A DNA stretch of 64,000 bases from Roseivivax sp. GX 12232. GTDB lineage: Bacteria > Pseudomonadota > Alphaproteobacteria > Rhodobacterales > Rhodobacteraceae. Both the position numbers and the translations under genes were made by a program. This document shows positions 50,603 to 59,624 of the stretch, piece by piece. Position 1 is the stretch's first letter. Each line of letters opens with the position of its first letter. The notes beneath the pieces were generated by a model, which did no database searches, was not told the origin of the DNA, and saw nothing but the letters and a program-made list of their open reading frames with translations. The stretch is from assembly GCF_021272185.1 (NCBI RefSeq), contig NZ_JAJSEC010000005.1, positions 1-64,000 on the forward strand, in the 5' to 3' direction.

Positions 50603-50789
50603 CTGCGCCCGAATAGCACCGAAGGTGCCGGGCGCGCGCCGGACCGGCCCCTTGGGCCGGCGCTCCTACGAGTGGCGCGCATAGATCGCCCCTAGTCCTG
50701 ACCTTGCATGGATAAAGCGCCTCGCTCGAAGGGCAGCAGCGCCGGCCCCCGGTCCGGTGCGCGCCCTCTGGTGCGAGGGGTGAGAGGGG
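50603..50789 (+). repeat. structured intergenic element, copy E
   Basis: It begins CTGCGCCCGAATA with hairpin GCACC-GAA-GGTGC. Arms are at 50630-50647 and 50749-50766; one base differs (CCGGTGCG) but still pairs as G-T. The core is TGACCTTGCATGGATAAAGCGC. The tail TCTGGTGCGAGGGGTGAGAG after the arm is shared with copy D. It lies between uspA and nfuA, both on +. The following 50790-51026 holds no gene. Confidence 0.9.
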
Positions 50790-51026
50790 GCTTGTGGCGG
50801 GTGGGGCGCTATGCAGGAGGATTGTGGGCGTGTTTCGAGGTGGTGTTGGCGCGGCCGCGCCCTGGAGTGTGCACCTGGCTGGCTTGGTCCGGGCGGTGCC
50901 CGGGCCTCCCGGGCGATCCAAGCGGCATCTGCCCACCCCACCCCCAACTTTAGAACCGTTCCAAACCTTGACCCTCGCGCGGCCAATCCGCATATAGAAG
51001 GTCAACTCGAACGAAAGGCTCCGCCC

Positions 51027-51593
51027 ATGTTCATCCAGACCGAATCGACCCCGAATCCCGCGACGCTCAAGTTCCTGCCGGGCCAGACCGTGCTCGAGGC
51101 CGGCACCGCGGATTTCCCCTCGCCCGAGGGCGCGGGCGACAGCCCGCTGGCCAGCCGCCTCTTCGGCGTGGACGGCGTCAAGGGCGTGTTCTTCGGCAAT
51201 GATTTCGTCACCGTGACCAAGGGCGACGCGGTCGAATGGGACCACATCAAGCCCGCCGTGCTCGGCGCCATCATGGAGCATTTCCAGTCCGGCCAGCCGG
51301 TCCTCAAGGACGAGGCCATGCAGCAGGGCTCCGGCCATGCCGAGCATGACGGCGAGGACGCCGAGATCGTCGGCCAGATCAAGGACCTGCTCGACACCCG
51401 CGTGCGCCCGGCCGTGGCCCAGGACGGTGGCGACATCACCTTCCACGGCTTCGAGCGCGGCGTCGTCTACCTGCACATGCAGGGCGCCTGCGCCGGCTGC
51501 CCCTCCTCGACGCTCACCCTGAAGATGGGCATCGAGAACCTGCTGCGGCACTACATCCCCGAGGTCACCGAGGTGCGCCCCGTTGGGGTCTGA
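51027..51593 (+). CDS. nfuA: NifU-family Fe-S cluster carrier NfuA
   Basis: Iron-sulfur scaffold/carrier, 188 aa. The N-terminal Nfu domain has FIQTESTPNPATLKFLPG (residues 2-19) and GVKGVFFGNDFVTVTK. The C-terminal NifU domain has RVRPAVAQDGGDITFHGF and the cluster-binding CxxC in MQGACAGCPSSTLTLK near residue 155. ACGAAAGG lies upstream of the ATG. Its 3' end overlaps tsaB by 11 bases. The nfuA-tsaB-rimI order is common in this class as I recall. Confidence 0.94.
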   Translation: MFIQTESTPNPATLKFLPGQTVLEAGTADFPSPEGAGDSPLASRLFGVDGVKGVFFGNDFVTVTKGDAVEWDHIKPAVLGAIMEHFQSGQPVLKDEAMQQGSGHAEHDGEDAEIVGQIKDLLDTRVRPAVAQDGGDITFHGFERGVVYLHMQGACAGCPSSTLTLKMGIENLLRHYIPEVTEVRPVGV

Positions 51594-52266
51594 CCCGACC
51601 CTCCTTGCCTTCGACACATCGGCCGCGCATTGCGCGGCCGCTTTGCTGTCGGGCGGTCAGATCCGGGCCATGGCCTTCGATGAGATGGCCCGCGGCCAGG
51701 CCGAACGGCTGATGCCGCTGCTCGAAGAAGTGCTGACCGAGGCGGGCCTCGGCTGGGGCGACCTCGACGCGCTGGGGGTCGGCACCGGGCCGGGCAATTT
51801 CACCGGCATCCGCATTTCCGTCGCCGCCGCGCGCGGGCTGGCGCTGGCGCGCGGGATCGACGCGATCGGGGTTTCGGGCTTCGACGTCTTGCGCGGGCTG
51901 GCCGGGGCGCCCGAGATGGGCGCTCTGGCGGTGCATCTGCCGGGCCCCCGCGACGGACGCTACTGGCAGGATTACCGCAACGGTCTGCCCGAGGGCGCGC
52001 CGCTCTATGAGCGCGAGGGCCGGGCGCCGCCCGAACCCGGTGCGACGCTGCTCGGCCCCGAGGCGGAGCCCCTCGCCCGCGCCTGGGGCGCGGGCCACGC
52101 GGCCCATGACGCGCAGCTGACATGGCCCGAAGCCATCGCCGAGCTCGCCCGGATCGCCGCGCAGCGCGCCGCGACGGGCGCGCCGGGCCCGCGGGCAGCC
52201 CCGCTCTACGTCCGCCCCGCCGATGCGGCGCCTTCGCGCGAGGCGGGCCCCGTCATCCTGACATGA
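51583..52266 (+). CDS. tsaB: tRNA threonylcarbamoyladenosine modification protein TsaB
   Basis: ASKHA-fold partner of TsaD in making t6A on ANN-decoding tRNAs; 227 aa. LLAFDTSAAHCAAAL near residue 7 and VGTGPGNFTGIRISVAAARGLA near 67 are the TsaB signatures. The start is a TTG inside the nfuA 3' end; there is no ATG before the conserved DTS, so a TTG or similar start is needed. The stop overlaps the rimI ATG (ATGA). Translational coupling with both neighbours is likely. Confidence 0.92.
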   Translation: MGSDPTLLAFDTSAAHCAAALLSGGQIRAMAFDEMARGQAERLMPLLEEVLTEAGLGWGDLDALGVGTGPGNFTGIRISVAAARGLALARGIDAIGVSGFDVLRGLAGAPEMGALAVHLPGPRDGRYWQDYRNGLPEGAPLYEREGRAPPEPGATLLGPEAEPLARAWGAGHAAHDAQLTWPEAIAELARIAAQRAATGAPGPRAAPLYVRPADAAPSREAGPVILT

Positions 52267-52700
52267 CGCCCGAGCGGCTCGCGCAGATCATGGCGGCGGC
52301 CTACCGCCACCAGGCCCCCTGGCGCGCCGACCAGATCGCGGCGAGCTGCGAGAGCCCCGGCGCGCTTCTGGTGACGCCGAGCGACGCGGCCCCCGGCTTC
52401 CTCCTGGCGCGCGCGCTGGCCGGAGAGGCCGAGATCCTGGCGCTGGCCGTCGCGCCCGAGGCCCAGCGGCAGGGCCTCGCCGGTGCACTCCTCAAGGACT
52501 TCCACGCCCGCGCCGAGGCCCGGGGCTGCACCCGCGCCTTCCTCGAGGTCGCCGCCCCCAACGCCCCGGCGCGCGCCTTCTACGCCCGGGGCGGCTATGC
52601 CGAGGCCGGGCTCAGACGCGGCTATTACCACCTGCCCGACGGCAGCACGGCGGATGCCGTGGTCATGGCGCGCGACCTCGCGCCGGGCCCTGATATGTGA
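52263..52700 (+). CDS. rimI: GNAT N-acetyltransferase, RimI-like
   Basis: A 145-aa GNAT protein. LALAVAPEAQRQGLAGALLKDF near residue 60 is the acetyl-CoA loop (QxxGxA), followed by FLEVAAPNAPARAFYARGGY and a C-terminal YYHLPDGSTADAVVMARDL typical of RimI. RimI acetylates the N-terminus of ribosomal protein S18 in E. coli. The ATG overlaps the tsaB stop. Identity rests partly on its place after tsaB. Confidence 0.88.
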   Translation: MTPERLAQIMAAAYRHQAPWRADQIAASCESPGALLVTPSDAAPGFLLARALAGEAEILALAVAPEAQRQGLAGALLKDFHARAEARGCTRAFLEVAAPNAPARAFYARGGYAEAGLRRGYYHLPDGSTADAVVMARDLAPGPDM

Positions 52701-52844
52701 CGTTGCGCGATCCCCCGAAGCGCCACGGAAAAGCGGTTGACGCCCGTTCCCACCTTCGGCCTACTTGCAGCGATCATCTCGATCCAACGGCGCGCGGACC
52801 CCGCGGGGCAAAGAAGCGCGCCGCGCCACAACTGGGAGAGCTAC

Positions 52845-53849
52845 ATGACCCTGATGAAATCCATTCTCGGCAGCGCCGCCGCGCTGGCCCTGACGGCCGG
52901 TGCCGCGCTGGCCGATCCGGCGCTGATCTACGACCTCGGCGGCAAGTTCGACAAGTCGTTCAACGAGGCCGGCTACAACGGCGCCGAACGCTGGGCCGAA
53001 GAGACCGGCGGCTCCTATCGGGACATCGAGCTGCAGTCCGAGGCACAGCGTGAACAGGCGCTGCGGCGCTTCGCCGAGGCCGGCTTCAACCCGATCGTGA
53101 CCACCGGCTTCTCGATGTCGACGCCGATCTCCAACGTGGCCGGCGACTACCCCGACACCAAGTTCGTGACCATCGACGGCTTCGTCGACCCCGAGGCCTT
53201 CCCGAACGTGAAGTCGATCCTCTTCGCCGAGCACCAGGGCTCCTACCTGGTCGGCATGCTGGCGGCCATGGCCTCGGAGACGGGCACGGTCAGCTTCGTC
53301 GGCGGCATGGACATCCCGCTGATCCGCAAGTTCGCCTGCGGCTACGCCCAGGGCGTGAAGGCGGTGAACCCCGACGCCACCGTGATCTCGAACATGACCG
53401 GCACGACGCCGGCGGCCTGGAACGACCCGGTGAAGGGCTCCGAGCTGACCCAGGCGCAGATCAGCCAGGGCTCCGACGTGGTCTTCGCCGCGGCCGGCGG
53501 CACCGGCCTCGGCGTGCTGCAGACCGCCGCCGACGAGGGCATCCTGTCGATCGGCGTGGACAGCAACCAGAACTACCTGCACCCCGGCGAAGTGCTGACC
53601 TCGATGCTCAAGCGCGTCGACGTGGCGGTCTTCGAATCCATGGAAGCCGGCCCCGAGCTCGAGACCGGCGTCGAGGTCCTGACGCTGGCCGAGGACGGCG
53701 TGGGCTACGCCATGGACGAGAACAACGCCGAGCTGATCACCGAGGACATGCAGGCCGCGGTCGAAGAGGCCAAGGCGCAGATCATCGCCGGCGATCTCTC
53801 GGTGCATGACTACACCTCGGACGACAGCTGCCCGGCGCTCGAATTCTGA
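52845..53849 (+). CDS. BMP family periplasmic substrate-binding protein (system 2)
   Basis: Periplasmic receptor of a second BMP-type importer, 334 aa. Signal peptide: MKSILGSAAALALTAGAALA. Family motifs: LIYDLGGKFDKSFNEAGYNG near residue 28; VTTGFSMSTPI; AEHQGSYLVGMLAA; SFVGGMDIPLIRKFACGYAQG near 155; and FAAAGGTGLGVLQTA. These match PnrA/BmpA nucleoside-binding proteins more closely than system 1's receptor does. CTGGGAGAGC precedes the ATG. It is first in its operon and is followed by a hairpin before the ATPase gene, a layout that gives excess receptor. Confidence 0.93.
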   Translation: MTLMKSILGSAAALALTAGAALADPALIYDLGGKFDKSFNEAGYNGAERWAEETGGSYRDIELQSEAQREQALRRFAEAGFNPIVTTGFSMSTPISNVAGDYPDTKFVTIDGFVDPEAFPNVKSILFAEHQGSYLVGMLAAMASETGTVSFVGGMDIPLIRKFACGYAQGVKAVNPDATVISNMTGTTPAAWNDPVKGSELTQAQISQGSDVVFAAAGGTGLGVLQTAADEGILSIGVDSNQNYLHPGEVLTSMLKRVDVAVFESMEAGPELETGVEVLTLAEDGVGYAMDENNAELITEDMQAAVEEAKAQIIAGDLSVHDYTSDDSCPALEF

Positions 53850-53870
53850 GCCCACCGACGCGACCTGTGG

Positions 53871-53890
53871 GCGGCTGACCGCCGCTTTTT
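53871..53890 (+). terminator. leaky terminator between BMP and ATPase genes (system 2)
   Basis: GCGGC (53871-53875), loop TGACC, GCCGC (53881-53885) and five T. The 5-bp stem is short, so some read-through to the ATPase gene 65 bases later is expected. Confidence 0.65.
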
Positions 53891-53954
53891 GCCCAGGGGC
53901 CGCCCAGCGCGGCCCCTGATCCCTTCCGAAAGACCAGACCGGGGCTTGCCCTAA

Positions 53955-55553
53955 ATGTCCGACACCGCTCCCGCCATCGAGCTGAAAGGCATCTCCAAGG
54001 CCTTCGGCCCCGTCCAGGCCAACAAGGATATCTCGATCCGGGTGATGCCGGGCACGATCCACGGCATCATCGGCGAAAACGGCGCCGGGAAATCGACGCT
54101 GATGTCGATCCTCTACGGCTTCTACAAGGCCGACCGCGGCGAGATCTTCGTCAAGGGCCAAAAAACCGAGATCCCCGACAGCCAGGCGGCCATCGCTGCG
54201 GGCATCGGCATGGTCTTCCAGCACTTCAAGCTGGTGCAGAATTTCACCGTCCTGGAAAACGTCATCCTCGGCGCCGAGGACGGCGGGCTCCTGAAGCCCT
54301 CGCTGTCGAAGGCGCGCGGCGTGCTCAAGCGCCTCTCCGAGGAATACGGCCTCTCGGTCGATCCCGACATGCCGGTCGAGTCGCTCTCGGTCGGCCACCA
54401 GCAGCGGGTCGAGATCCTGAAGGCGCTCTACCGCCAGGCCGACATCCTGATCCTCGACGAGCCCACCGGCGTGCTGACGCCGGCCGAGGCCGACCACCTC
54501 TTCCGCATCCTCGACAACCTGCGCGCTGAGGGGAAGACGATCATCCTGATCACCCACAAGCTGCGCGAAATCATGGAGGTCACCGACACCGTGTCGGTGA
54601 TGCGCCGCGGCGAGATGACCGCGACCGTGAAGACCGCCGAGACCAACCCCCAGGAGCTGGCCGAGCTGATGGTCGGCCGCAAGGTGCTGCTACGGGTCGA
54701 CAAGGCCCCGGCCCAGCCCAAGGAGGCGGTCCTTTCGGTCAAGAACCTGCGCCACGTCGACGCCGACGGGGTGGAGCGGCTGCGCGGCATCTCCCTCGAT
54801 CTGCGCGCGGGCGAGATCCTCGGCATCGCGGGCGTCGCCGGCAACGGCCAGTCGGAGCTTCTCGAGGTGCTCGGCGGCTACCGCGAGGGCGAGGGCGAGG
54901 TGCTGCTGAACGGCGCGCCGCTGCCGCTCCGGGGCCCCGGCTCCGACGGGCGCGCGCGCCGGGCGGCGGGCATCGGCCATGTCCCCGAGGACCGCCAGCG
55001 CGAAGGGCTGATCATGCCCTATACCGCCTGGGAGAACACCGTCTTCGGCTATCACCACGACCCGGCGATCCAGAACGGCGCCTTGATGAACAATGCCGCG
55101 ATCCGCGCCGAGGCCGCCGGCAAGATGGAGCGCTTCGACGTCCGCCCGCCGGACCCGAACCTCGCCGCCAAGAGCTTCTCGGGCGGCAACCAGCAGAAGA
55201 TCGTCCTAGCGCGCGAGATCGAGCGCAACCCCGACGTGCTGCTGATCGGCCAGCCGACGCGCGGCGTCGACATCGGCGCGATCGAGTTCATCCACCAGGA
55301 AATCGTGCGCCTGCGCGACCTCGGCAAGGCGATCCTGCTGGTCTCGGTCGAGCTCGACGAGATCTTCGCCCTGTCGGACCGCATCGCGGTGATGTTCGAC
55401 GGCCAGATCATGGGCGAACGCAGCCCCGAAGAGACCGACCAGCGCGAGCTGGGCCTGCTCATGGCGGGCGTGACCGAGGACCCGGGCGGCGATGCCATCG
55501 CCGCGGTCGACAAGAGCCTCGACGAAAAGGAACACCGCGCGGCGGGCGAATGA
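53955..55553 (+). CDS. ABC transporter ATPase, purine/nucleoside type (system 2)
   Basis: Duplicated ATP-binding protein, 532 aa, homologous to the system 1 ATPase. Cassette 1: GENGAGKSTLMSILYG near residue 38, LSVGHQQRVEILKALYR and LILDEPTGVLTP. Cassette 2: GVAGNGQSELLEVLGG near 295 and FSGGNQQKIVLAREIERNP near 410. A short acidic, lysine-rich tail (DKSLDEKEHRAAGE) extends the C-terminus. About 170 bases separate it from the first permease. Substrate probably nucleosides or related bases. Confidence 0.94.
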   Translation: MSDTAPAIELKGISKAFGPVQANKDISIRVMPGTIHGIIGENGAGKSTLMSILYGFYKADRGEIFVKGQKTEIPDSQAAIAAGIGMVFQHFKLVQNFTVLENVILGAEDGGLLKPSLSKARGVLKRLSEEYGLSVDPDMPVESLSVGHQQRVEILKALYRQADILILDEPTGVLTPAEADHLFRILDNLRAEGKTIILITHKLREIMEVTDTVSVMRRGEMTATVKTAETNPQELAELMVGRKVLLRVDKAPAQPKEAVLSVKNLRHVDADGVERLRGISLDLRAGEILGIAGVAGNGQSELLEVLGGYREGEGEVLLNGAPLPLRGPGSDGRARRAAGIGHVPEDRQREGLIMPYTAWENTVFGYHHDPAIQNGALMNNAAIRAEAAGKMERFDVRPPDPNLAAKSFSGGNQQKIVLAREIERNPDVLLIGQPTRGVDIGAIEFIHQEIVRLRDLGKAILLVSVELDEIFALSDRIAVMFDGQIMGERSPEETDQRELGLLMAGVTEDPGGDAIAAVDKSLDEKEHRAAGE

Positions 55554-55724
55554 GAGAGACCCCGCAGCCCCTCCGCGCTTCTGAACGATCGGGAACCGAG
55601 ATGAGCCTACCCTTGCGACAGAGACACCCCGCCCCTCCGGGCGTCCACGCGGGCCCGCGTGCCGCGGCCCCCGCCCAAGCCTTCCCTCTGTCACCCCGCC
55701 GCCCCGAGGCCGGAGGTGCCCGTC

Positions 55725-56819
55725 ATGGATAGGATGCCCGCCTGGGCCGACGCGGTCCTCGTCCCGCTCTTCTCGCTCCTGCTGGCCGCGCTGCTCTCGG
55801 CGCTGGTGATCCTCGCCATCGGCGAGAACCCGGTCGAGGCCTTCAACCTCATGGTCGAAGGCGCGCTGATGCGCTCGGCGGGCTGGGGCTACACGCTCTA
55901 TTACGCCACCAACTTCATCTTCACCGGGCTCGCGGTCTCGGTCGCCTTCCACGCCAAGCTCTTCAACATCGGCGGCGAGGGGCAGGCCACGGTCGGCGGG
56001 CTCGGCGTGGCGCTGATCTGCCTTTACATCCCCTGGCCGCATTGGTCGCTGGCGCTGGTGGGCGCCGCCCTTGGAGCGGCGGCCTTCGGGGCGCTCTGGG
56101 CGCTGATCCCGGCCTATCTGCAGGCCAAGCGCGGCAGCCACATCGTGATCACCACGATCATGTTCAACTTCATCGCCGCGGCGCTGCTGAACTACGTGCT
56201 GGTGAACCTTCTGAAGCCCGCGGGCCAGATGGACCCGGCCTCGCCGGTCTTCCCGCCCGCGACGCATCTGCCGACCTTCCAGGACATGTTCGCCACCGAG
56301 GCGGTGCCGCTCTTCCGCGGCGCGCCGGGCAATGTAACCTTCTTCGTGGCGATCCTCGCCTGCCTGCTGGTCTGGCTCCTGATCTGGCGCACCCGGCTCG
56401 GCTACGAGATCCGCGCGCTTGGCCATTCCGAAAGCGCTGCGCGCTACGCCGGCATCTCGCCGGTGAAGATCGTCGTGGTGGCCATGCTGATCTCGGGCGG
56501 GCTGGCCGGTCTGATGGCGGTGAACACCGCCATGGGCGAGGCCGAACGCCTGGTGATGAACGCCACCGAGGGCGCGGGCTTCATCGGCATCGCCGTGGCG
56601 CTCATGGGCCGCAACCACCCGATCGGGGTGTTCCTGGCGGCGATCCTCTTCGGCTTCCTCTACCAGGGCGGCGCGGAGCTGGCGCTCTGGACCAATATCC
56701 CGCGCGAGCTGATCGTGGTCATCCAGGCCCTGGTGATCCTGTTCACCGGGGCGCTCGACAACATGGTGCGGATGCCGCTTGAACGGATCTTCCTCGCCTT
56801 CCGGAAGGAGCGCGCCTGA
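55725..56819 (+). CDS. ABC transporter permease, BMP/nucleoside type (system 2, first)
   Basis: BPD_transp_2-type permease, 364 aa. The first membrane segment is AVLVPLFSLLLAALLSALVIL at about residues 10-30. The signature KLFNIGGEGQATVGG lies near 88 and GHSESAARYAGISPVKIVV near 240. GGCCGGAGG about 8 bases upstream of the ATG at 55725 supports this start over in-frame codons before it. The last base of its stop is the first base of the next gene's ATG. Confidence 0.93.
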   Translation: MDRMPAWADAVLVPLFSLLLAALLSALVILAIGENPVEAFNLMVEGALMRSAGWGYTLYYATNFIFTGLAVSVAFHAKLFNIGGEGQATVGGLGVALICLYIPWPHWSLALVGAALGAAAFGALWALIPAYLQAKRGSHIVITTIMFNFIAAALLNYVLVNLLKPAGQMDPASPVFPPATHLPTFQDMFATEAVPLFRGAPGNVTFFVAILACLLVWLLIWRTRLGYEIRALGHSESAARYAGISPVKIVVVAMLISGGLAGLMAVNTAMGEAERLVMNATEGAGFIGIAVALMGRNHPIGVFLAAILFGFLYQGGAELALWTNIPRELIVVIQALVILFTGALDNMVRMPLERIFLAFRKERA

Positions 56820-57784
56820 TGGATTTCGCAACCCTTCTCCAGGTCCTCGACTCGACCGTCCGCCTGGCCACGCCGCTGCTCCTGGCCTGCCTCGCGGGGC
56901 TCTTCTCGGAACGCTCGGGCGTCATCGACATCGGGCTCGAGGGCAAGATGCTGATCGCCGCCTTCTTCTCGGCCGCCATCGCCGCGCTCACCGGCTCGGT
57001 CTGGATGGGGCTCCTGGCGGGCATCGTCTCCTCGATGCTGCTCTCGGGGCTGCACGGGCTGGCCTCGATCACCTTCCGGGGCAACCAGCTGATCTCGGGC
57101 GTGGCGCTGAACTTCCTGGCGGCGGGCCTGACGGTGCTGATCGCGCAGGACTGGTTCAGCCAGGGCGGGCGCACGCCGTCGCTGATGTCGGGCGGCCGCT
57201 GGGAGGCGATCACCCTGCCCTTCGCGGAAAGCCTGCGCGCGGTGCCGGTGCTGGGGCCGATCTACGCCGAGCTGATCTCGGGCCATTCGATCCTGGTCTA
57301 TGTCGCCTTCCTCTGCGTACCTGCGACCTACTGGGTGCTGTTCCGCACCCGCTTCGGGCTTCGGCTCCGCGCCGTGGGCGAGGCGCCCGAGGCGGTGGAC
57401 ACCGCCGGGGTCTCGGTCATCGGGCTGCGCTACGCGGCGATCGTGATCTGCGGGCTCCTCTGCGGGCTGGCGGGCTCTTACCTGGCGACCGGCCTGCAGG
57501 CGGGCTTCGTGAAGGACATGACGGCGGGGCGGGGCTACATCGCGCTGGCGGCGCTGATCTTCGCCAAGTGGCGGCCCTGGTACGCGCTCATGGCCTGCCT
57601 GCTCTTCGGGCTTCTGCAGGCGGTGGCGCTGCGTTACCAGAACATTGACCTCGGCGGGATCACCATTCCGGTTCAGGTCATGGACGCGCTGCCCTACATC
57701 CTGACGGTGGTGATCCTGGCGGGCTTCGTCGGCCGGGCGATCCCGCCGCGCGCCGGCGGCCAGCCCTACGTGAAGGAGCGCTAG
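56819..57784 (+). CDS. ABC transporter permease, BMP/nucleoside type (system 2, second)
   Basis: Second permease, 321 aa. SGVIDIGLEGKMLIAAFF near residue 36 is the family signature and AVGEAPEAVDTAGVSV near 190 the ATPase-contact loop. The closing membrane segment is YILTVVILAGFVGRAIPPR. It overlaps the first permease (TGATG). It ends the system 2 operon: BMP, ATPase, permease, permease. The following 57785-57948 holds inverted GC-rich runs (CCTTCCGGGCGCGCGG) but no T-run. Confidence 0.93.
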   Translation: MDFATLLQVLDSTVRLATPLLLACLAGLFSERSGVIDIGLEGKMLIAAFFSAAIAALTGSVWMGLLAGIVSSMLLSGLHGLASITFRGNQLISGVALNFLAAGLTVLIAQDWFSQGGRTPSLMSGGRWEAITLPFAESLRAVPVLGPIYAELISGHSILVYVAFLCVPATYWVLFRTRFGLRLRAVGEAPEAVDTAGVSVIGLRYAAIVICGLLCGLAGSYLATGLQAGFVKDMTAGRGYIALAALIFAKWRPWYALMACLLFGLLQAVALRYQNIDLGGITIPVQVMDALPYILTVVILAGFVGRAIPPRAGGQPYVKER

Positions 57785-57948
57785 GCGCCCCTGCGTCCCC
57801 TGCCCCGGACCCTTCCGGGCGCGCGGCACGACGCCCGCGCGCCCGGCCGCCCACCCTGCGGGCCAGAGGCCGCGGGCCCCGCACAAAAGCCACCCCGGCC
57901 CGCCCCGCGCCCGTTGCCAATCGCCCCGCCGCGGCACATGCTTTGCCC

Positions 57949-58857
57949 ATGCAGCTCTACCTTCCCATCGCCGAGGTCTCGGTCAACCTGATCCTGCTTC
58001 TCGGGGTGGGCACGCTGGTGGGCATCCTGTCGGGCATGTTCGGCGTCGGCGGCGGCTTCCTGATCACGCCGCTTCTGTTCTTCATGGGCATCCCGCCCGC
58101 CGTGGCGGTGGCGACCGGCGCCAACCAGATCGTCGCCTCCTCGGTCTCGGGGGTCATGGCGCATCTCAAGCGCCGAACGGTGGATCTGAAGATGGGCACG
58201 GTGCTGCTGGCCGGCGGGCTGGTCGGCTCGGCGGCGGGCGTGGCGCTCTTCAACTACCTCAAGGAACAGGGCCAGGTCGATCTGCTGGTGCGGCTGGCCT
58301 ATGTGGTCTTCCTCGGCGTGATCGGCGGGCTGATGTTCGTCGAGAGCCTGCGGGCGCTGCGCCGCTCGAAATCCGGCGCGCGGCCCAAGCGGCGGAGCCA
58401 CGTCTGGGTGCACGGGCTGCCCTTCAAGATGCGCTTCCGCGCCTCGGGGCTCTATATCTCGGCCATCCCGCCGCTCCTGGTGGGCGCCGCGGTCGGCGTG
58501 CTGGCGGCGATCATGGGCGTTGGCGGCGGCTTCATCATGGTGCCCGCGATGATCTACCTGCTCGGCATGCCGACCAAGGTTGTGATCGGCACCTCGCTCT
58601 TCCAGATCATCTTCGTCACCGGCTTCACCACGCTTCTGCACGCGACGACCACCCGCACGGTCGACATCGTGCTGGCGCTGGCGCTGATCCTGGGCGGCGT
58701 CGTGGGCGCGCAGATCGGCGCGGTGATCGGCGCGCGGCTCCGGGCGGAACAGCTGCGCATCCTGCTCGCGACGCTGGTCCTCGCGGTCTGCTTCAAGCTG
58801 GCGCTCGACCTCTTCCTGACGCCCGACGAGCTTTACGTGATCGCGAGGGCGGGATGA
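57949..58857 (+). CDS. TauE/SafE family sulfite-exporter-like permease
   Basis: A 302-aa membrane protein with about eight hydrophobic segments in two halves. Each half has the signature GMFGVGGGFLITPLL (near residue 30) and AAIMGVGGGFIMVPAMIYLLG (near 185). A hydrophilic Lys/Arg-rich loop (RRSKSGARPKRRSHVW, about 140-155) divides them. The family exports sulfite or sulfoacetate in studied cases. The stop overlaps the start of the TIGR02186-type gene, its usual partner in Rhodobacterales. Confidence 0.9.
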   Translation: MQLYLPIAEVSVNLILLLGVGTLVGILSGMFGVGGGFLITPLLFFMGIPPAVAVATGANQIVASSVSGVMAHLKRRTVDLKMGTVLLAGGLVGSAAGVALFNYLKEQGQVDLLVRLAYVVFLGVIGGLMFVESLRALRRSKSGARPKRRSHVWVHGLPFKMRFRASGLYISAIPPLLVGAAVGVLAAIMGVGGGFIMVPAMIYLLGMPTKVVIGTSLFQIIFVTGFTTLLHATTTRTVDIVLALALILGGVVGAQIGAVIGARLRAEQLRILLATLVLAVCFKLALDLFLTPDELYVIARAG

Positions 58858-59624
58858 TCCGGGCGCTGCTGTCCCTCCTGTTCCTGGCCGTCGCGGCGGC
58901 CCCCGGCGCGCGGGCCGAGGAAAGCGTCGTCCTCGGCCTCAGCCGCAACGCGGTCTCGATCTCGACCAATTTCGACGGCTCCGACATCCTGGTCTACGGC
59001 GCGGTCAAGCGCGAGGTGCCGATCCCCGGCGACAGCGAGCTGGACGTGGTGATCACCGTCGAGGGCCCCTTCGTGCCGCTGACCGTCTACCGCAAGGAGC
59101 GCCGCTTCGGCATCTGGGTGAACACCCAGGCGGTCGAGGTGGACCTCGCGCCCTCGTTCTATGCCATCGCCACCTCGGGCCCTTTCCGCAGCGTGATGAG
59201 CCACGTCGAGGACCTGCGGAACCGCGTCTCCATCCCGCGCGCCATCCGCTCGGTCGGCGCGCCGATCGAGGTCGAGGACGCGCAGGTCTTCTCCGAGGCG
59301 CTGATCCGCATCCGCAGCAACACCGGCCGCTACCAGCTTCTCGAAGGCGAGGTGGCGGTGCGCGAGGAGACGCTGTTCTCCACCTCCGTGCGCCTGCCCG
59401 CCAACCTGACCGAGGGCACCTATCGCACGCGCATCTTCCTGACCCGCGACGGGCGGGTGGTCGGGCAGATCGCCCGCGACATCGAGGTGCGCAAGGTCGG
59501 GATCGAACGCTGGCTCTTCAACCTGTCGCAGAACCAGCCCTTTCTCTACGGTCTCCTGGCCCTGGTCCTGGCGCTGGCCGCCGGCTGGGTGGCCTCCACC
59601 GTCACACGTCTTCTGAGGTCCTGA
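58854..59624 (+). CDS. TIGR02186-type membrane-anchored periplasmic protein
   Basis: A 256-aa protein. An N-terminal signal (MIRALLSLLFLAVAAAPGARA) and a C-terminal membrane helix (about residues 230-250, FLYGLLALVLALAAGWVAS) suggest a periplasmic domain anchored at its C-terminus. Motifs: VVLGLSRNAVSISTNFDGSD near residue 25, VYGAVKRE and VWVNTQAVEV-like GIWVNTQAVEVDLAPSFY. This matches the TIGR02186 family, known mainly by its linkage to the TauE/SafE gene. It overlaps that gene by 4 bases. Probably a partner of the exporter; function untested. Confidence 0.85.
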   Translation: MIRALLSLLFLAVAAAPGARAEESVVLGLSRNAVSISTNFDGSDILVYGAVKREVPIPGDSELDVVITVEGPFVPLTVYRKERRFGIWVNTQAVEVDLAPSFYAIATSGPFRSVMSHVEDLRNRVSIPRAIRSVGAPIEVEDAQVFSEALIRIRSNTGRYQLLEGEVAVREETLFSTSVRLPANLTEGTYRTRIFLTRDGRVVGQIARDIEVRKVGIERWLFNLSQNQPFLYGLLALVLALAAGWVASTVTRLLRS

